From NCBI GenBank assembly GCA_035533095.1, contig DATLUM010000011.1, positions 1 through 64,000 on the forward strand: DNA of 64,000 nt, in the 5' to 3' direction. Made by a program: the position numbers and the translations under genes. This document shows, piece after piece, positions 14,162 to 21,908 of this stretch; within the stretch, counting starts at the first letter, position 1; each line of letters opens with the position of its first letter. The notes below the pieces were generated by a model. The model ran no database searches. It was not told where the DNA came from and saw only the letters and a list, made by a program, of their open reading frames with translations. This DNA is from Acidimicrobiales bacterium. GTDB lineage: Bacteria; Actinomycetota; Acidimicrobiia; Acidimicrobiales; Palsa-688.

Positions 14162-15146
14162 GGACCTCGCCATAGACCTCGGCACCGCGAACACCCTCGT
14201 GTACTCGCGCGGCCGCGGAATAGTGCTCAACGAGCCCACGGTGATCGCGCTCAACTCCCGCACCCACGACGTGCTCGCGATGGGTCACGAGGCTTGGCAG
14301 ATGATCGGGCGGACGCCCGGCTACATCGTCGCGGTGCGCCCGCTTCGCAAGGGCGCCATCACCGACTTCGACATCACCCAGCGGATGATCCGGCTGCTGC
14401 TGCAGCGCGCCGGGGTGTCGCGTTTCAACCGACCGCGTGTGCTCATCTGCGTTCCCTCCGCGATCACGGAGGTCGAACGACGCGCTGTCGAGGAAGCAGC
14501 CCGCGGCGCCGGCGCCAACGGTGCGTACCTGATCGAGCAGCCGATGGCGGCAGCGATTGGTGCGGGGCTGCCCATACACGAGCCGCTCGGCAACATGGTC
14601 GTCGACGTGGGCGGTGGTACGACCGAGACGGCGGTGATCTCCCTGGGCGGGATCGTCGCTCTTGAAGCGATCCGTGTCGGAAGCTTCGACATAGACGCCT
14701 CCATCCAGACCTACGTCCGTCGCGAGTACGGCATAGCGGTGGGGGAGCGAACCGCCGAGGAGATCAAGCTCGCGATCGGATCGGCGTGGCCCACCGACGA
14801 CTCGATCAAGGCGGAGGTACGCGGCCGCGACCTGATGACCGGGCTGCCCAAGACCGTCATCCTCGCTCCCGAAGAGGTTCGGGAGGCGATCGAGGAGCAG
14901 GTAGGCGCGATCGTCGATTCGGTGGTCAAGTGCCTCGGCAACTCACCGCCCGAGCTCGCGCAGGATCTGATCGGTCAGGGAATCCACCTCGTCGGCGGCG
15001 GCGGGATGCTGAGCGGTCTCGACAAGAGACTCTCCGCGGAGACCCAGTTGCCGGTGCATCTCGTCGATGCGCCCCTCGAGTGCGTCGTGCTCGGCGCCGG
15101 CAAATGCCTCGAGGAGTTCGAAGCGGTCAAAGACCTGTTCATGTAG
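14154..15146 (+). CDS. mreB: Actin-like cytoskeletal protein MreB/Mbl
   Basis: Bacterial actin that guides lateral cell-wall synthesis. The 330-residue protein has the phosphate-1 motif DLGTANTLVY at the N-terminus, the phosphate-2 motif VVDVGGGTTETAVISLGGI, the EQPMAAAIGAGLPI connect motif and the adenosine motif GIHLVGGGGMLSGLDKRL. It is complete relative to usual MreB length (about 335-345). The start ATG 14154 follows an 8-base overlap with the membrane-protein gene. Typical partners mreC, mreD and rodA are not adjacent, which suggests this copy is not part of the classic mre cluster. Confidence 0.93.
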   Translation: MARDLAIDLGTANTLVYSRGRGIVLNEPTVIALNSRTHDVLAMGHEAWQMIGRTPGYIVAVRPLRKGAITDFDITQRMIRLLLQRAGVSRFNRPRVLICVPSAITEVERRAVEEAARGAGANGAYLIEQPMAAAIGAGLPIHEPLGNMVVDVGGGTTETAVISLGGIVALEAIRVGSFDIDASIQTYVRREYGIAVGERTAEEIKLAIGSAWPTDDSIKAEVRGRDLMTGLPKTVILAPEEVREAIEEQVGAIVDSVVKCLGNSPPELAQDLIGQGIHLVGGGGMLSGLDKRLSAETQLPVHLVDAPLECVVLGAGKCLEEFEAVKDLFM

Positions 15147-15152
15147 AGCTGG

Positions 15153-15764
15153 TCAGCGGCCCGTCAGGTCCTCTGCGGCCTGTCTCACCTGCCAATCGCG
15201 ATCTTCCCTCGCGCGGTTCAGCGCGGCGTCCACGTCGTCGCCGGAGAACGGCGCGAGCGCGAGAACCGCTCGCCTCCGCACCGCCGGCTTGTCGGAGGTC
15301 GCGCGCAAGATCGCCGGCAGGCCGGCGGGGTCGCCGATGGACCCCAAAGCGGCGACGGCGGCCTCTCGGAGCAACGGCTCGCGGTGCTCGGCCGCCACCG
15401 ATGACAGTCTCGGGACAGCCGCGCCGGCCGCGCTTCCGATCTCGCCGAGCGCGAAGCACGCCGCCTCCACGACGGGAGCCGCCGGGTCGTCGAGGAGGCT
15501 CACCAGCGACGTCACCGCCGCCGCGTCGCCCGCCACGGACAGCTCAGCGGCCCTCGAGCGGACCTCCGCCGCGGTGTCGCGCATCGCCGATTCCAGATCG
15601 CCGGGCTCGAGGACTCCGAGCCTGGACAGAGCTCCGAGAGCGGTGGCGCGTACCGCCGGCGACTCGTCGTGCAGAGCGGCGAGTGCCGTCGCGGTGTCGC
15701 CGGTGTGACCGGCGAGAGCCACGGCGCGCCGTCGCCCGCCTGCTGTGTCAGCTGGAGGCGACAT
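15153..15764 (-). CDS. HEAT-repeat protein
   Basis: All-helical repeat protein of 203 residues built from about five HEAT units, each with a pattern such as SPAVRATALGALSRLG, APVVEAACFALGEIG, EPLLREAAVAALGSIG and KPAVRRRAVLALAPF. No signal peptide, membrane helix or catalytic motif is present. HEAT proteins are binding scaffolds; a phycocyanobilin-lyase-type name is often given to this family but nothing supports that function here. It lies downstream of, and overlaps by 17 bases, the small membrane protein gene on the same strand, so the two may work together. It faces mreB tail to tail. Confidence 0.75.
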   Translation of the reverse strand: MSPPADTAGGRRRAVALAGHTGDTATALAALHDESPAVRATALGALSRLGVLEPGDLESAMRDTAAEVRSRAAELSVAGDAAAVTSLVSLLDDPAAPVVEAACFALGEIGSAAGAAVPRLSSVAAEHREPLLREAAVAALGSIGDPAGLPAILRATSDKPAVRRRAVLALAPFSGDDVDAALNRAREDRDWQVRQAAEDLTGR

Positions 15765-16041
15765 GGTGGATGCCCACCGCGAGGAGCCACACGGCGAAGC
15801 CGAGCAATCCTGCGAGGACGACGCCAGCCAAGACCGCCCCGCAGACGATCAACCCCGCGGCCCGGGAGCGCTTGAAGAAGCCGGGCATCCATGGCCGCGG
15901 GTGCCCCACGGGCGGACCCCACGCCGAATCCACTGCTAGCCGCCGTGCATGTCGACGGTCCGCCGGGGCGGGCTGGTGGAGCAACCGCCTCGCCCAGACG
16001 AGTACCGGGGCGAGCAGCGCGAGCAGCCGGGACGGACCCAT
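15748..16041 (-). CDS. Small membrane protein of unknown function
   Basis: Protein of 97 residues with a hydrophobic N-terminal segment (LLALLAPVLVW), a basic middle (DRRHARRLA, FFKRSRAAG) and a strong membrane helix near the C-terminus (LIVCGAVLAGVVLAGLLGFAVWLLAVG). The ATG at 16041 is well supported by AGGAGG six bases upstream on the minus strand. Its 3' end overlaps the HEAT-repeat gene start by 17 bases, implying one transcript. I do not recognise the family. Confidence 0.6.
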   Translation of the reverse strand: MGPSRLLALLAPVLVWARRLLHQPAPADRRHARRLAVDSAWGPPVGHPRPWMPGFFKRSRAAGLIVCGAVLAGVVLAGLLGFAVWLLAVGIHHVASS

Positions 16042-16133
16042 CACCGGCCTCCTGGCATGGCAGGCTGGTGCGCCGCCACCGGGGAAAGCAGGTTCGTGAC
16101 CACTACCGAAGCGATGTTACAGGACCGGTCCGA

Positions 16134-17321
16134 ATGAGCGGACCGAGGTGGAAGGCAACCCTGCGGCCGGCGATCGGCTGGCTGTCGCTCGCCATCGCGG
16201 TGGTCCTGATCGCCGACGTCTTAGCGTTGTTGGACACCGGCGCGCACGGCTATTACATCTTCTCCCCCGGGACAGCCCCCACCATCACCACCAGCAACCT
16301 CTGCCGCTCGCCTCAGCAGGGCGGCGACCTGGTGCTCCCCGACGGTACGCCGTGCGCGCGTCTCGAGGTGCCTGCGGGCAAGGCGCATTCGGTCAGCGGG
16401 CGCCTCTACATGGTCGACGTGCTCGTCGGCCCGGCGACACCGCTCGAATACCTGCTCGACAAGATCGGGCTGCTCAACACGGTCAACGACGGCGCCCAAC
16501 TCGTGCCGCGCGGTGCGGTCCTCGGCTCGACACCGCAGTCGCAGCTCGGATGCCAGGACACCCAGCAGATGCAGGGTTCGACGTCGTCCGCCGCGGTCGT
16601 CGCCGTTCGCCGTCTCGGCTACAAGGTGACCGAAAACGATCTGGGTGCCCAGCTCTACCAGGTCCAACCGGGGTCGCCTGCTGCAGCTGCGGGCCTTCAG
16701 TGCGCCGACGTGATCACCGCTCTCGACGGGGTCCCGGTGCACACCGCCAACCAGCTGGTGGCGGACCTGCACGCGCACAAGCCGGGTGACAAGGTTTCCA
16801 TCACGGTGAGGAGGCAGGACTCGCGGGGGGCGAACCACACACTCGAGCTCAACGCGCGACTGGAAGGAACACCGGCTTTGCCTCCGCAGAAGGCCGATCC
16901 CTCCAAGCCTTTCCTCGGCATCGTGGCCCAGACCGACACCACTTTCACACTCCCCTTCGACGTGAACATCGACGTCGGTGACATCGGCGGGCCGTCGGCC
17001 GGCCTCGCTCTGACACTCGGCTTGCTGGACGTGCTCTCCGGTGGGCAGCTGACCGGGGGGCATCGCGTAGCGGCGACCGGGACGATCTCCTTCGACGGGA
17101 CCGTCGGCGACGTAGGTGGAGTGGCGCAAAAGGCCTTCGCCGTAAGGAAGGCGGGGGCTCAGGTCTTCTTCGTCCCCTCCCAGGAGCTGGCCGCCGCTCG
17201 CAGCCAAGCCGGCTCGATGAAGGTGTACGCGGTCTCGTCGCTGGAGCAGACCCTGCAGATTCTGAAGTCGCTCGGTGGTCGCATACCGCCGGTGGCCAGC
17301 GGCCAGAATGGTCCGGGGTGA
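16134..17321 (+). CDS. Lon-like PDZ serine protease (YlbL type)
   Basis: Membrane-bound protease of 395 residues: N-terminal helix (about 13-33), extracellular region, PDZ domain (about 160-245) and a C-terminal S16 Lon proteolytic domain. The Ser/Lys dyad is visible as Ser288 in GGPSAGLALTLGLLD and Lys333 in DVGGVAQKAFAVRKAG. It has no ATPase domain, as in YlbL-type proteins, which cleave envelope substrates. The ATG at 16134 is preferred to the longer frame because the upstream part covers the neighbouring minus-strand gene and is not protein-like. The histidine kinase gene begins 7 bases after its stop. Confidence 0.9.
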   Translation: MSGPRWKATLRPAIGWLSLAIAVVLIADVLALLDTGAHGYYIFSPGTAPTITTSNLCRSPQQGGDLVLPDGTPCARLEVPAGKAHSVSGRLYMVDVLVGPATPLEYLLDKIGLLNTVNDGAQLVPRGAVLGSTPQSQLGCQDTQQMQGSTSSAAVVAVRRLGYKVTENDLGAQLYQVQPGSPAAAAGLQCADVITALDGVPVHTANQLVADLHAHKPGDKVSITVRRQDSRGANHTLELNARLEGTPALPPQKADPSKPFLGIVAQTDTTFTLPFDVNIDVGDIGGPSAGLALTLGLLDVLSGGQLTGGHRVAATGTISFDGTVGDVGGVAQKAFAVRKAGAQVFFVPSQELAAARSQAGSMKVYAVSSLEQTLQILKSLGGRIPPVASGQNGPG

Positions 17322-17328
17322 CCTGCAC

Positions 17329-20022
17329 ATGTCGCTGACCGACACCCAGATCCAGTTCGCTGCCGAGTTCATAACGCTGATCGTGGCGGCCTCGGGGATC
17401 GCGCTCGCCGTGCTGCGCCCTCCGGGTGTGCGCCCGGTGTTCTCAGTGATGACGGCCGGGAGTTACCGCGAGATATCTGCAGCCGGGGCGGTCGCGGTCC
17501 TGGGATTCGTGATCGCAGGAGCCGCCGCGTTCGCGCACGGTTCGCTCATCGTGACGGGTGACCCCGACGGTGCTCTGGGCGTGGCCCGGATCTGCTCGGG
17601 CGCAGCGTTGCTCCCCTCGGCATTCGTCTGGTCGGCGAGCCGCTGGCACCGCATCCTGCTCGTCGTCGCAGCGCTCTCTTGGGCCGCGGCGGGCGTGACC
17701 GAGATGCTGCCGGTGTCGGGACGGATCCTCGACGGGCTGCTTGTCGCCGGCAGCGCCGCGATCGGGGCGACCATCCTGGGAGTCAGCAGGCACTCAGTGG
17801 CGGCGACTGTCGCGGCGAGCGCCGCCACCACGCTCCTTCTCGTCGTGGTCGTCCTGGCGGTGGCGCTGTCAGCAGTCATCTCGTCGTCACTGCAGCGCGA
17901 TGCGCTCAACCAGCTGAACACCAGCGCGCGCACCGAGAACTCGCAAATCGACGTCATGGTGGAGAACGCTCTGAAGGACGCGAGGTTCGCCGCCCGGCAG
18001 CTCTCGGTCGAGTTCACAGGCGCCAACTCCGGTCCGCTGATCGGAATCGGCTCCGATGCCCCGGGCGCGACACCGCCGGCTGCGGCCGCTGCGGCGGTGT
18101 CGAGATCGCTTCAGGCGCTGAGCAGCCTCTTCCCCGGCGGGTACGCGTACGCCGATCCTCATGGGACGATCGCCGCTGCGGCCGGTCAGTTGGACAACAC
18201 GGTCGCGGCCGCCTTGGTCCGCGACCTCCAGGCGATCGGGTTCTCCTGTGTACCCACCGGCCAGACCGTGCCGGCGCAGGGCGTCCTCATCGAGATGTCC
18301 GCGGTGTGGACCGCCGCGGCCACGCCCGTCTGCGAGAACGGCTCCAGTCAGGTGCTCGGAGAGGTCGTCAGTGCCAACCCACTGGACGACGCCTACCTCG
18401 CTTCGAGGTCGAGGGTGGACGCCGTTCCCACCATCGCGCTCGTCTCCTCCCGCTCGGTGCTCGCGTACACGGGCGTCCTCCCGCCGGCGCGGACGCTCAA
18501 CTCCTCGCTCCAGGCCACCGGAACCCGCGCGATCGGCGATGTCCTCGTCAGCTCGGAACCCGTCGCGGTGGCAGCAGGGTCCCCGCCGCTCACGGTGCTG
18601 CTGGTGTCGTCCGCGACCAACGCCCTTTCGACCCGGACGCAGCTCTACCGCACGTTGTTCCTGATCGCGCTGGGGGGCACCGTCCTCGCGCTCGGGCTCG
18701 CGGTGTTCGTCGGTGACCGGATCACCTCCGGTGTGCGGCGTCTGACGCAGGTCGCGTCGCGGGTCAGCCAGGGGGACACCTCGCTGCGTTCGGAGGTACG
18801 CGGCGACGACGAGGTGTCCGTGCTCGCCGGGGTCTTCAACTCGATGCTCGATTCCGTCGAGGAGCAGGCGTCGGCCCTCCGCCAAGCGGCCGACGACGAG
18901 ACCCGCCTCCGCAACCGCATGGAGGCGGTTGTCGCGGGCATGACCGACGCTCTCGTAGCCGTGGACGCGGCGGGCCGCATCACCGACTTCAACCGCGCCG
19001 CCGAAGAGCTCACCGGTACGGACGCGGCGTCGGCTCTCGGCCTGAGGGTCGATCAGGTCGTCGAACTGCAGGCCGAGGACGGCTCGTCGCTGGGACCGCG
19101 CCTCGCGGAGCCCGGCCCGTCGCGGTGGTCACGCATCGCCACGATCTCGACGGTCGACCACGGCGAGGTTCCTGTTGCGGTCTCCTCCGGCGCCGTCCGC
19201 GGTCCGGCAGGCGAGCTGGTCGGCAGCGTGCTCGTGCTGCGCGACCTCCGCGGCGAGCGCGAGGTGGAGCGCATGAAAAGCCAGTTCCTCTCTCGTGTCG
19301 GGCACGAGCTGCGCACACCGCTAACGGCCATCGCCGGCTACGCAGACCTGCTCATGCGCCGCGGCGACACCTCTCCGCAGCGGGCCGCGACCTGGCACTC
19401 CGAGATCCTCCGTGCGTCTCGCCAGCTCGAACGGATCGTCGAGATGCTCGAGTTCTCCGCAACCAGCGGCGCGGGGAGGCTCATGCTCAGGTCCGAGATC
19501 GTCGACGTGCGCGGCCTGGTCAAGAGCGTCACCGGGGCGTGGTCGGAAAGGCTCCCCCCAAACGTCAGTCTCGGCAGGCGTGTCGGGCGCCACGTCCCCG
19601 CGGTCATCGCCGACCGGCGCTGGTTGTCGCGCGCGATCGACGAGCTCATCGGCAACGCGGTCAAGTTCTCGCCCGACGGGGGACGGATCGTGGTCTCCGC
19701 CGCGAGGGCGAGCGGGCCGGGAAGCAACGGTTCGGATCACGGCCAGGAGTGGGTGGAGATCGCGGTGTCCGATCACGGTCAGGGTATGACCGCCGATCAG
19801 CCGGCATTGATGTTCGTCGACTTCGTGCAGGCGGACGGATCCGACACCCGTCACTTCGGTGGATTGGGGCTCGGGCTCACACTCGTGCAGAGGGTGGCGG
19901 AGGGCCACGGCGGCGATGTGCGTTGCAGGTCTTTCCTCGGTCGCGGAAGCACCTTCGTCATAAGGCTTCCTGCCGCCCGGGACCTTCATACATCAACCAT
20001 CGCGGCATCCCCGCGGTCCTAG
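17329..20022 (+). CDS. Large membrane-bound sensor histidine kinase
   Basis: Sensor kinase of 897 residues. In order: about six membrane helices (15-185), an extracytoplasmic sensor region (about 190-440), another helix (441-462), HAMP (about 462-515), PAS (about 530-640), HisKA with the phosphorylated His659 in FLSRVGHELRTPLTAI, and HATPase_c with the N box NAVKFSPDGGR, G1 DHGQGMT and GLGLGLT. No response regulator gene is next to it. ATG 17329 is chosen; ATG 17308 is an alternative that would overlap the protease gene. Its stop codon forms the beginning of the -10 of the next gene. Confidence 0.9.
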   Translation: MSLTDTQIQFAAEFITLIVAASGIALAVLRPPGVRPVFSVMTAGSYREISAAGAVAVLGFVIAGAAAFAHGSLIVTGDPDGALGVARICSGAALLPSAFVWSASRWHRILLVVAALSWAAAGVTEMLPVSGRILDGLLVAGSAAIGATILGVSRHSVAATVAASAATTLLLVVVVLAVALSAVISSSLQRDALNQLNTSARTENSQIDVMVENALKDARFAARQLSVEFTGANSGPLIGIGSDAPGATPPAAAAAAVSRSLQALSSLFPGGYAYADPHGTIAAAAGQLDNTVAAALVRDLQAIGFSCVPTGQTVPAQGVLIEMSAVWTAAATPVCENGSSQVLGEVVSANPLDDAYLASRSRVDAVPTIALVSSRSVLAYTGVLPPARTLNSSLQATGTRAIGDVLVSSEPVAVAAGSPPLTVLLVSSATNALSTRTQLYRTLFLIALGGTVLALGLAVFVGDRITSGVRRLTQVASRVSQGDTSLRSEVRGDDEVSVLAGVFNSMLDSVEEQASALRQAADDETRLRNRMEAVVAGMTDALVAVDAAGRITDFNRAAEELTGTDAASALGLRVDQVVELQAEDGSSLGPRLAEPGPSRWSRIATISTVDHGEVPVAVSSGAVRGPAGELVGSVLVLRDLRGEREVERMKSQFLSRVGHELRTPLTAIAGYADLLMRRGDTSPQRAATWHSEILRASRQLERIVEMLEFSATSGAGRLMLRSEIVDVRGLVKSVTGAWSERLPPNVSLGRRVGRHVPAVIADRRWLSRAIDELIGNAVKFSPDGGRIVVSAARASGPGSNGSDHGQEWVEIAVSDHGQGMTADQPALMFVDFVQADGSDTRHFGGLGLGLTLVQRVAEGHGGDVRCRSFLGRGSTFVIRLPAARDLHTSTIAASPRS

Positions 20023-20025
20023 GCT
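20020..20025 (+). promoter_or_regulatory. -10 hexamer TAGGCT overlapping the kinase stop codon
   Basis: The kinase stop TAG (20020-20022) is the first half of TAGGCT, which ends 6 bases before the ATG at 20032. The GAGGG in the gap is only 1 base from the ATG, too near to work as a Shine-Dalgarno. Confidence 0.45.
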
Positions 20026-20031
20026 GAGGGC

Positions 20032-21846
20032 ATGGCGCCCGATCCGTCTCTCACACCTGAATCGATCCACGCCAGGGCGTTCACTGTCGGTTTCCGCGGT
20101 TACGACCAGTCCGAGGTAAGAGACTTTTTGAACCGGTTGGCGGCGGAGATCCGGTCGTTGCGCGAGCAGGCGGAGCGGTTCGAGTCACAGTGGCACTCGG
20201 CGGAGGAGAGGGCCGCACGGCCTCCGGTCCTGGACGAGGAAACTCTCATGGCGGCGGTTGGCGAGGAGACCGCGGCGATCCTGCGCACGGCGCGTGCCTC
20301 AGCCGCGGACCTTCGCAACAAGGCCGCGGAGGACGCAGACCGCATCAGGCTCGAATCCGAAGGCTTGCTCGGCGAGAAGACGAAGGAAGCGGAGGAGGCC
20401 GCCGCGGCGATAGTCGACGAAGCGCGTACCGAGGCGGAGCGGATCCTCGAGCGGGTGCGCGCCGAGGCGGAGCAGATCCGCGCCAAGGCGGACCAGGACC
20501 GGACGCTCACCATCGAGGGTGCCAACGCGACGAGGGAGAAGATCCTCGAGGACCTCAGCCGGCGCCGGCGGGTCGCCACGGTCCAGATCGAGCAGCTGCG
20601 TGCGGGACGAGAGAGGCTTCTGGAGAGCTACGCGGTAGTGCGCAGGACGCTGGAAGAAGCCCAGGAAGAGTTGACGAAGGCGGATGCCGAAGCACGCGCA
20701 GCTGCCGACGAGGTGGGCCGCAAGCTCAACCGCGAGACGGAGCATTCGCCGGCGGCGGCGCCGGGCAACGCCACCCAGGGCGGCTCCGGCGGCTCCGGCG
20801 CCGCTGCAATCGCGGCCGCGGTCGAGCACCCAGCCGCCGGCGGGGCGACCGAGCCCGAGGAGGACCACGACCCCGTACCGCACTTGAGGGTCGTCCCGGA
20901 TCTCGAGACAGCTTCCGAAGAGCCGGGTGCCGGCGGGGTGGCCGGCGAGGTGGCGGTCCTCGAGGTGGCGGTCGTCGAGGCCGCTGCCGAGATGGCGAGC
21001 GGCGGTGACAAGTCACCGGTCGACCAGCTCTTCGCCAAGATCCGTGCCGGCAGCGGCAGTCGTGAAAGGGCCGCATCCACGGGAGCGGCCGACGAGGATC
21101 GCTCGGAGGCTTCGAGTGACGCCCCCGCCGGCGCGCAGGCCACGACCGCCGAGGCATCAACCGAAGCGGCGCAGCGCGGTGACGAAACCTGGCTGCAGAA
21201 GCGCGAACAGGCGATGGGGAACCTCGACGTGTCGCTCACCCGCAAGCTCAAGCGCGCGCTGCAGGACGAGCAAAACGACCTTCTCGACCGCCTGCGCGGC
21301 CTCCGCTCCGAGGTCACCGCCGACGCGCTTTTGCCTGCGGCCGACTCGCACCGCGAGCGCTATGCGAAGGCAGCGATGCCGCTCATCAACCAGGCCGCCA
21401 CTGCTGGCGCACAGTTCGCGGCGGCGGTCTCCGGCTCGAAGAGCGGGGACGCGCCCGACGTCATCTCGGTCGCCGGCGAAGCCGCCGATGCGATCGTGGC
21501 CCCGCTGCGGCGGCGGCTCGAGCAAGCCATAGGCGCGGGCGCGTCGGAAGACCAGGCGGTGCTCATCGAGTCGATCGGCGCCGCATACCGCGAGTGGAAG
21601 AGCCAGCGCATCGAGCGCGTCGCCGGCGACGCGCTCTCCGCGGCCTTCGCGCGGGGCACCTGGCACGCCGTCCCGGACGGAGCCCGCATGAGGTGGATCG
21701 CTGACGACATCGACGGTCCCTGCCCGGACTGCGACGACGACGCGCTCGCCGGCGAACTGCCGAAGGGGGAGCCCTTCCCGACCGGGCAGGCCCACCCGCC
21801 GGCCCACACCGGCTGCCGGTGCCTTCTGGTGCCCGTGACCGGCTGA
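20032..21846 (+). CDS. DivIVA-domain coiled-coil protein with phage-head-like C-terminal zinc motif
   Basis: Protein of 604 residues. The N-terminus (LTPESIHARAFTVGFRGYDQSEVRDFLNRL, residues 7-36) is a DivIVA lipid-binding/polarity domain, followed by a long coiled coil (to about 235), a Gly/Ala/Glu-rich linker and a helical C-terminal half. The last 50 residues carry Cys564, Cys567, His588, His592, Cys595 and Cys597 in CPDC..KGEPFPTGQ..H..H..CRC. This pattern is characteristic of the Mu F/SPP1 gp7 phage head-morphogenesis family. No phage gene is nearby, so the tail seems to have been recruited to a cell-division-type scaffold. ATG 20032 is supported by the TAGGCT hexamer. Confidence 0.85.
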   Translation: MAPDPSLTPESIHARAFTVGFRGYDQSEVRDFLNRLAAEIRSLREQAERFESQWHSAEERAARPPVLDEETLMAAVGEETAAILRTARASAADLRNKAAEDADRIRLESEGLLGEKTKEAEEAAAAIVDEARTEAERILERVRAEAEQIRAKADQDRTLTIEGANATREKILEDLSRRRRVATVQIEQLRAGRERLLESYAVVRRTLEEAQEELTKADAEARAAADEVGRKLNRETEHSPAAAPGNATQGGSGGSGAAAIAAAVEHPAAGGATEPEEDHDPVPHLRVVPDLETASEEPGAGGVAGEVAVLEVAVVEAAAEMASGGDKSPVDQLFAKIRAGSGSRERAASTGAADEDRSEASSDAPAGAQATTAEASTEAAQRGDETWLQKREQAMGNLDVSLTRKLKRALQDEQNDLLDRLRGLRSEVTADALLPAADSHRERYAKAAMPLINQAATAGAQFAAAVSGSKSGDAPDVISVAGEAADAIVAPLRRRLEQAIGAGASEDQAVLIESIGAAYREWKSQRIERVAGDALSAAFARGTWHAVPDGARMRWIADDIDGPCPDCDDDALAGELPKGEPFPTGQAHPPAHTGCRCLLVPVTG

Positions 21847-21908
21847 CACGCGAGGGGGCGAGCGCCGACAGGGATGCTCAGCGCTGATCCCCTAGGCTCC
21901 CCATCCGC

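Noticed and set aside
21697-21846. Prophage remnant suggested by the phage-head-like C-terminus
   Set aside because: No capsid, portal, terminase, integrase or attachment repeats nearby; the motif is in frame with a DivIVA protein.
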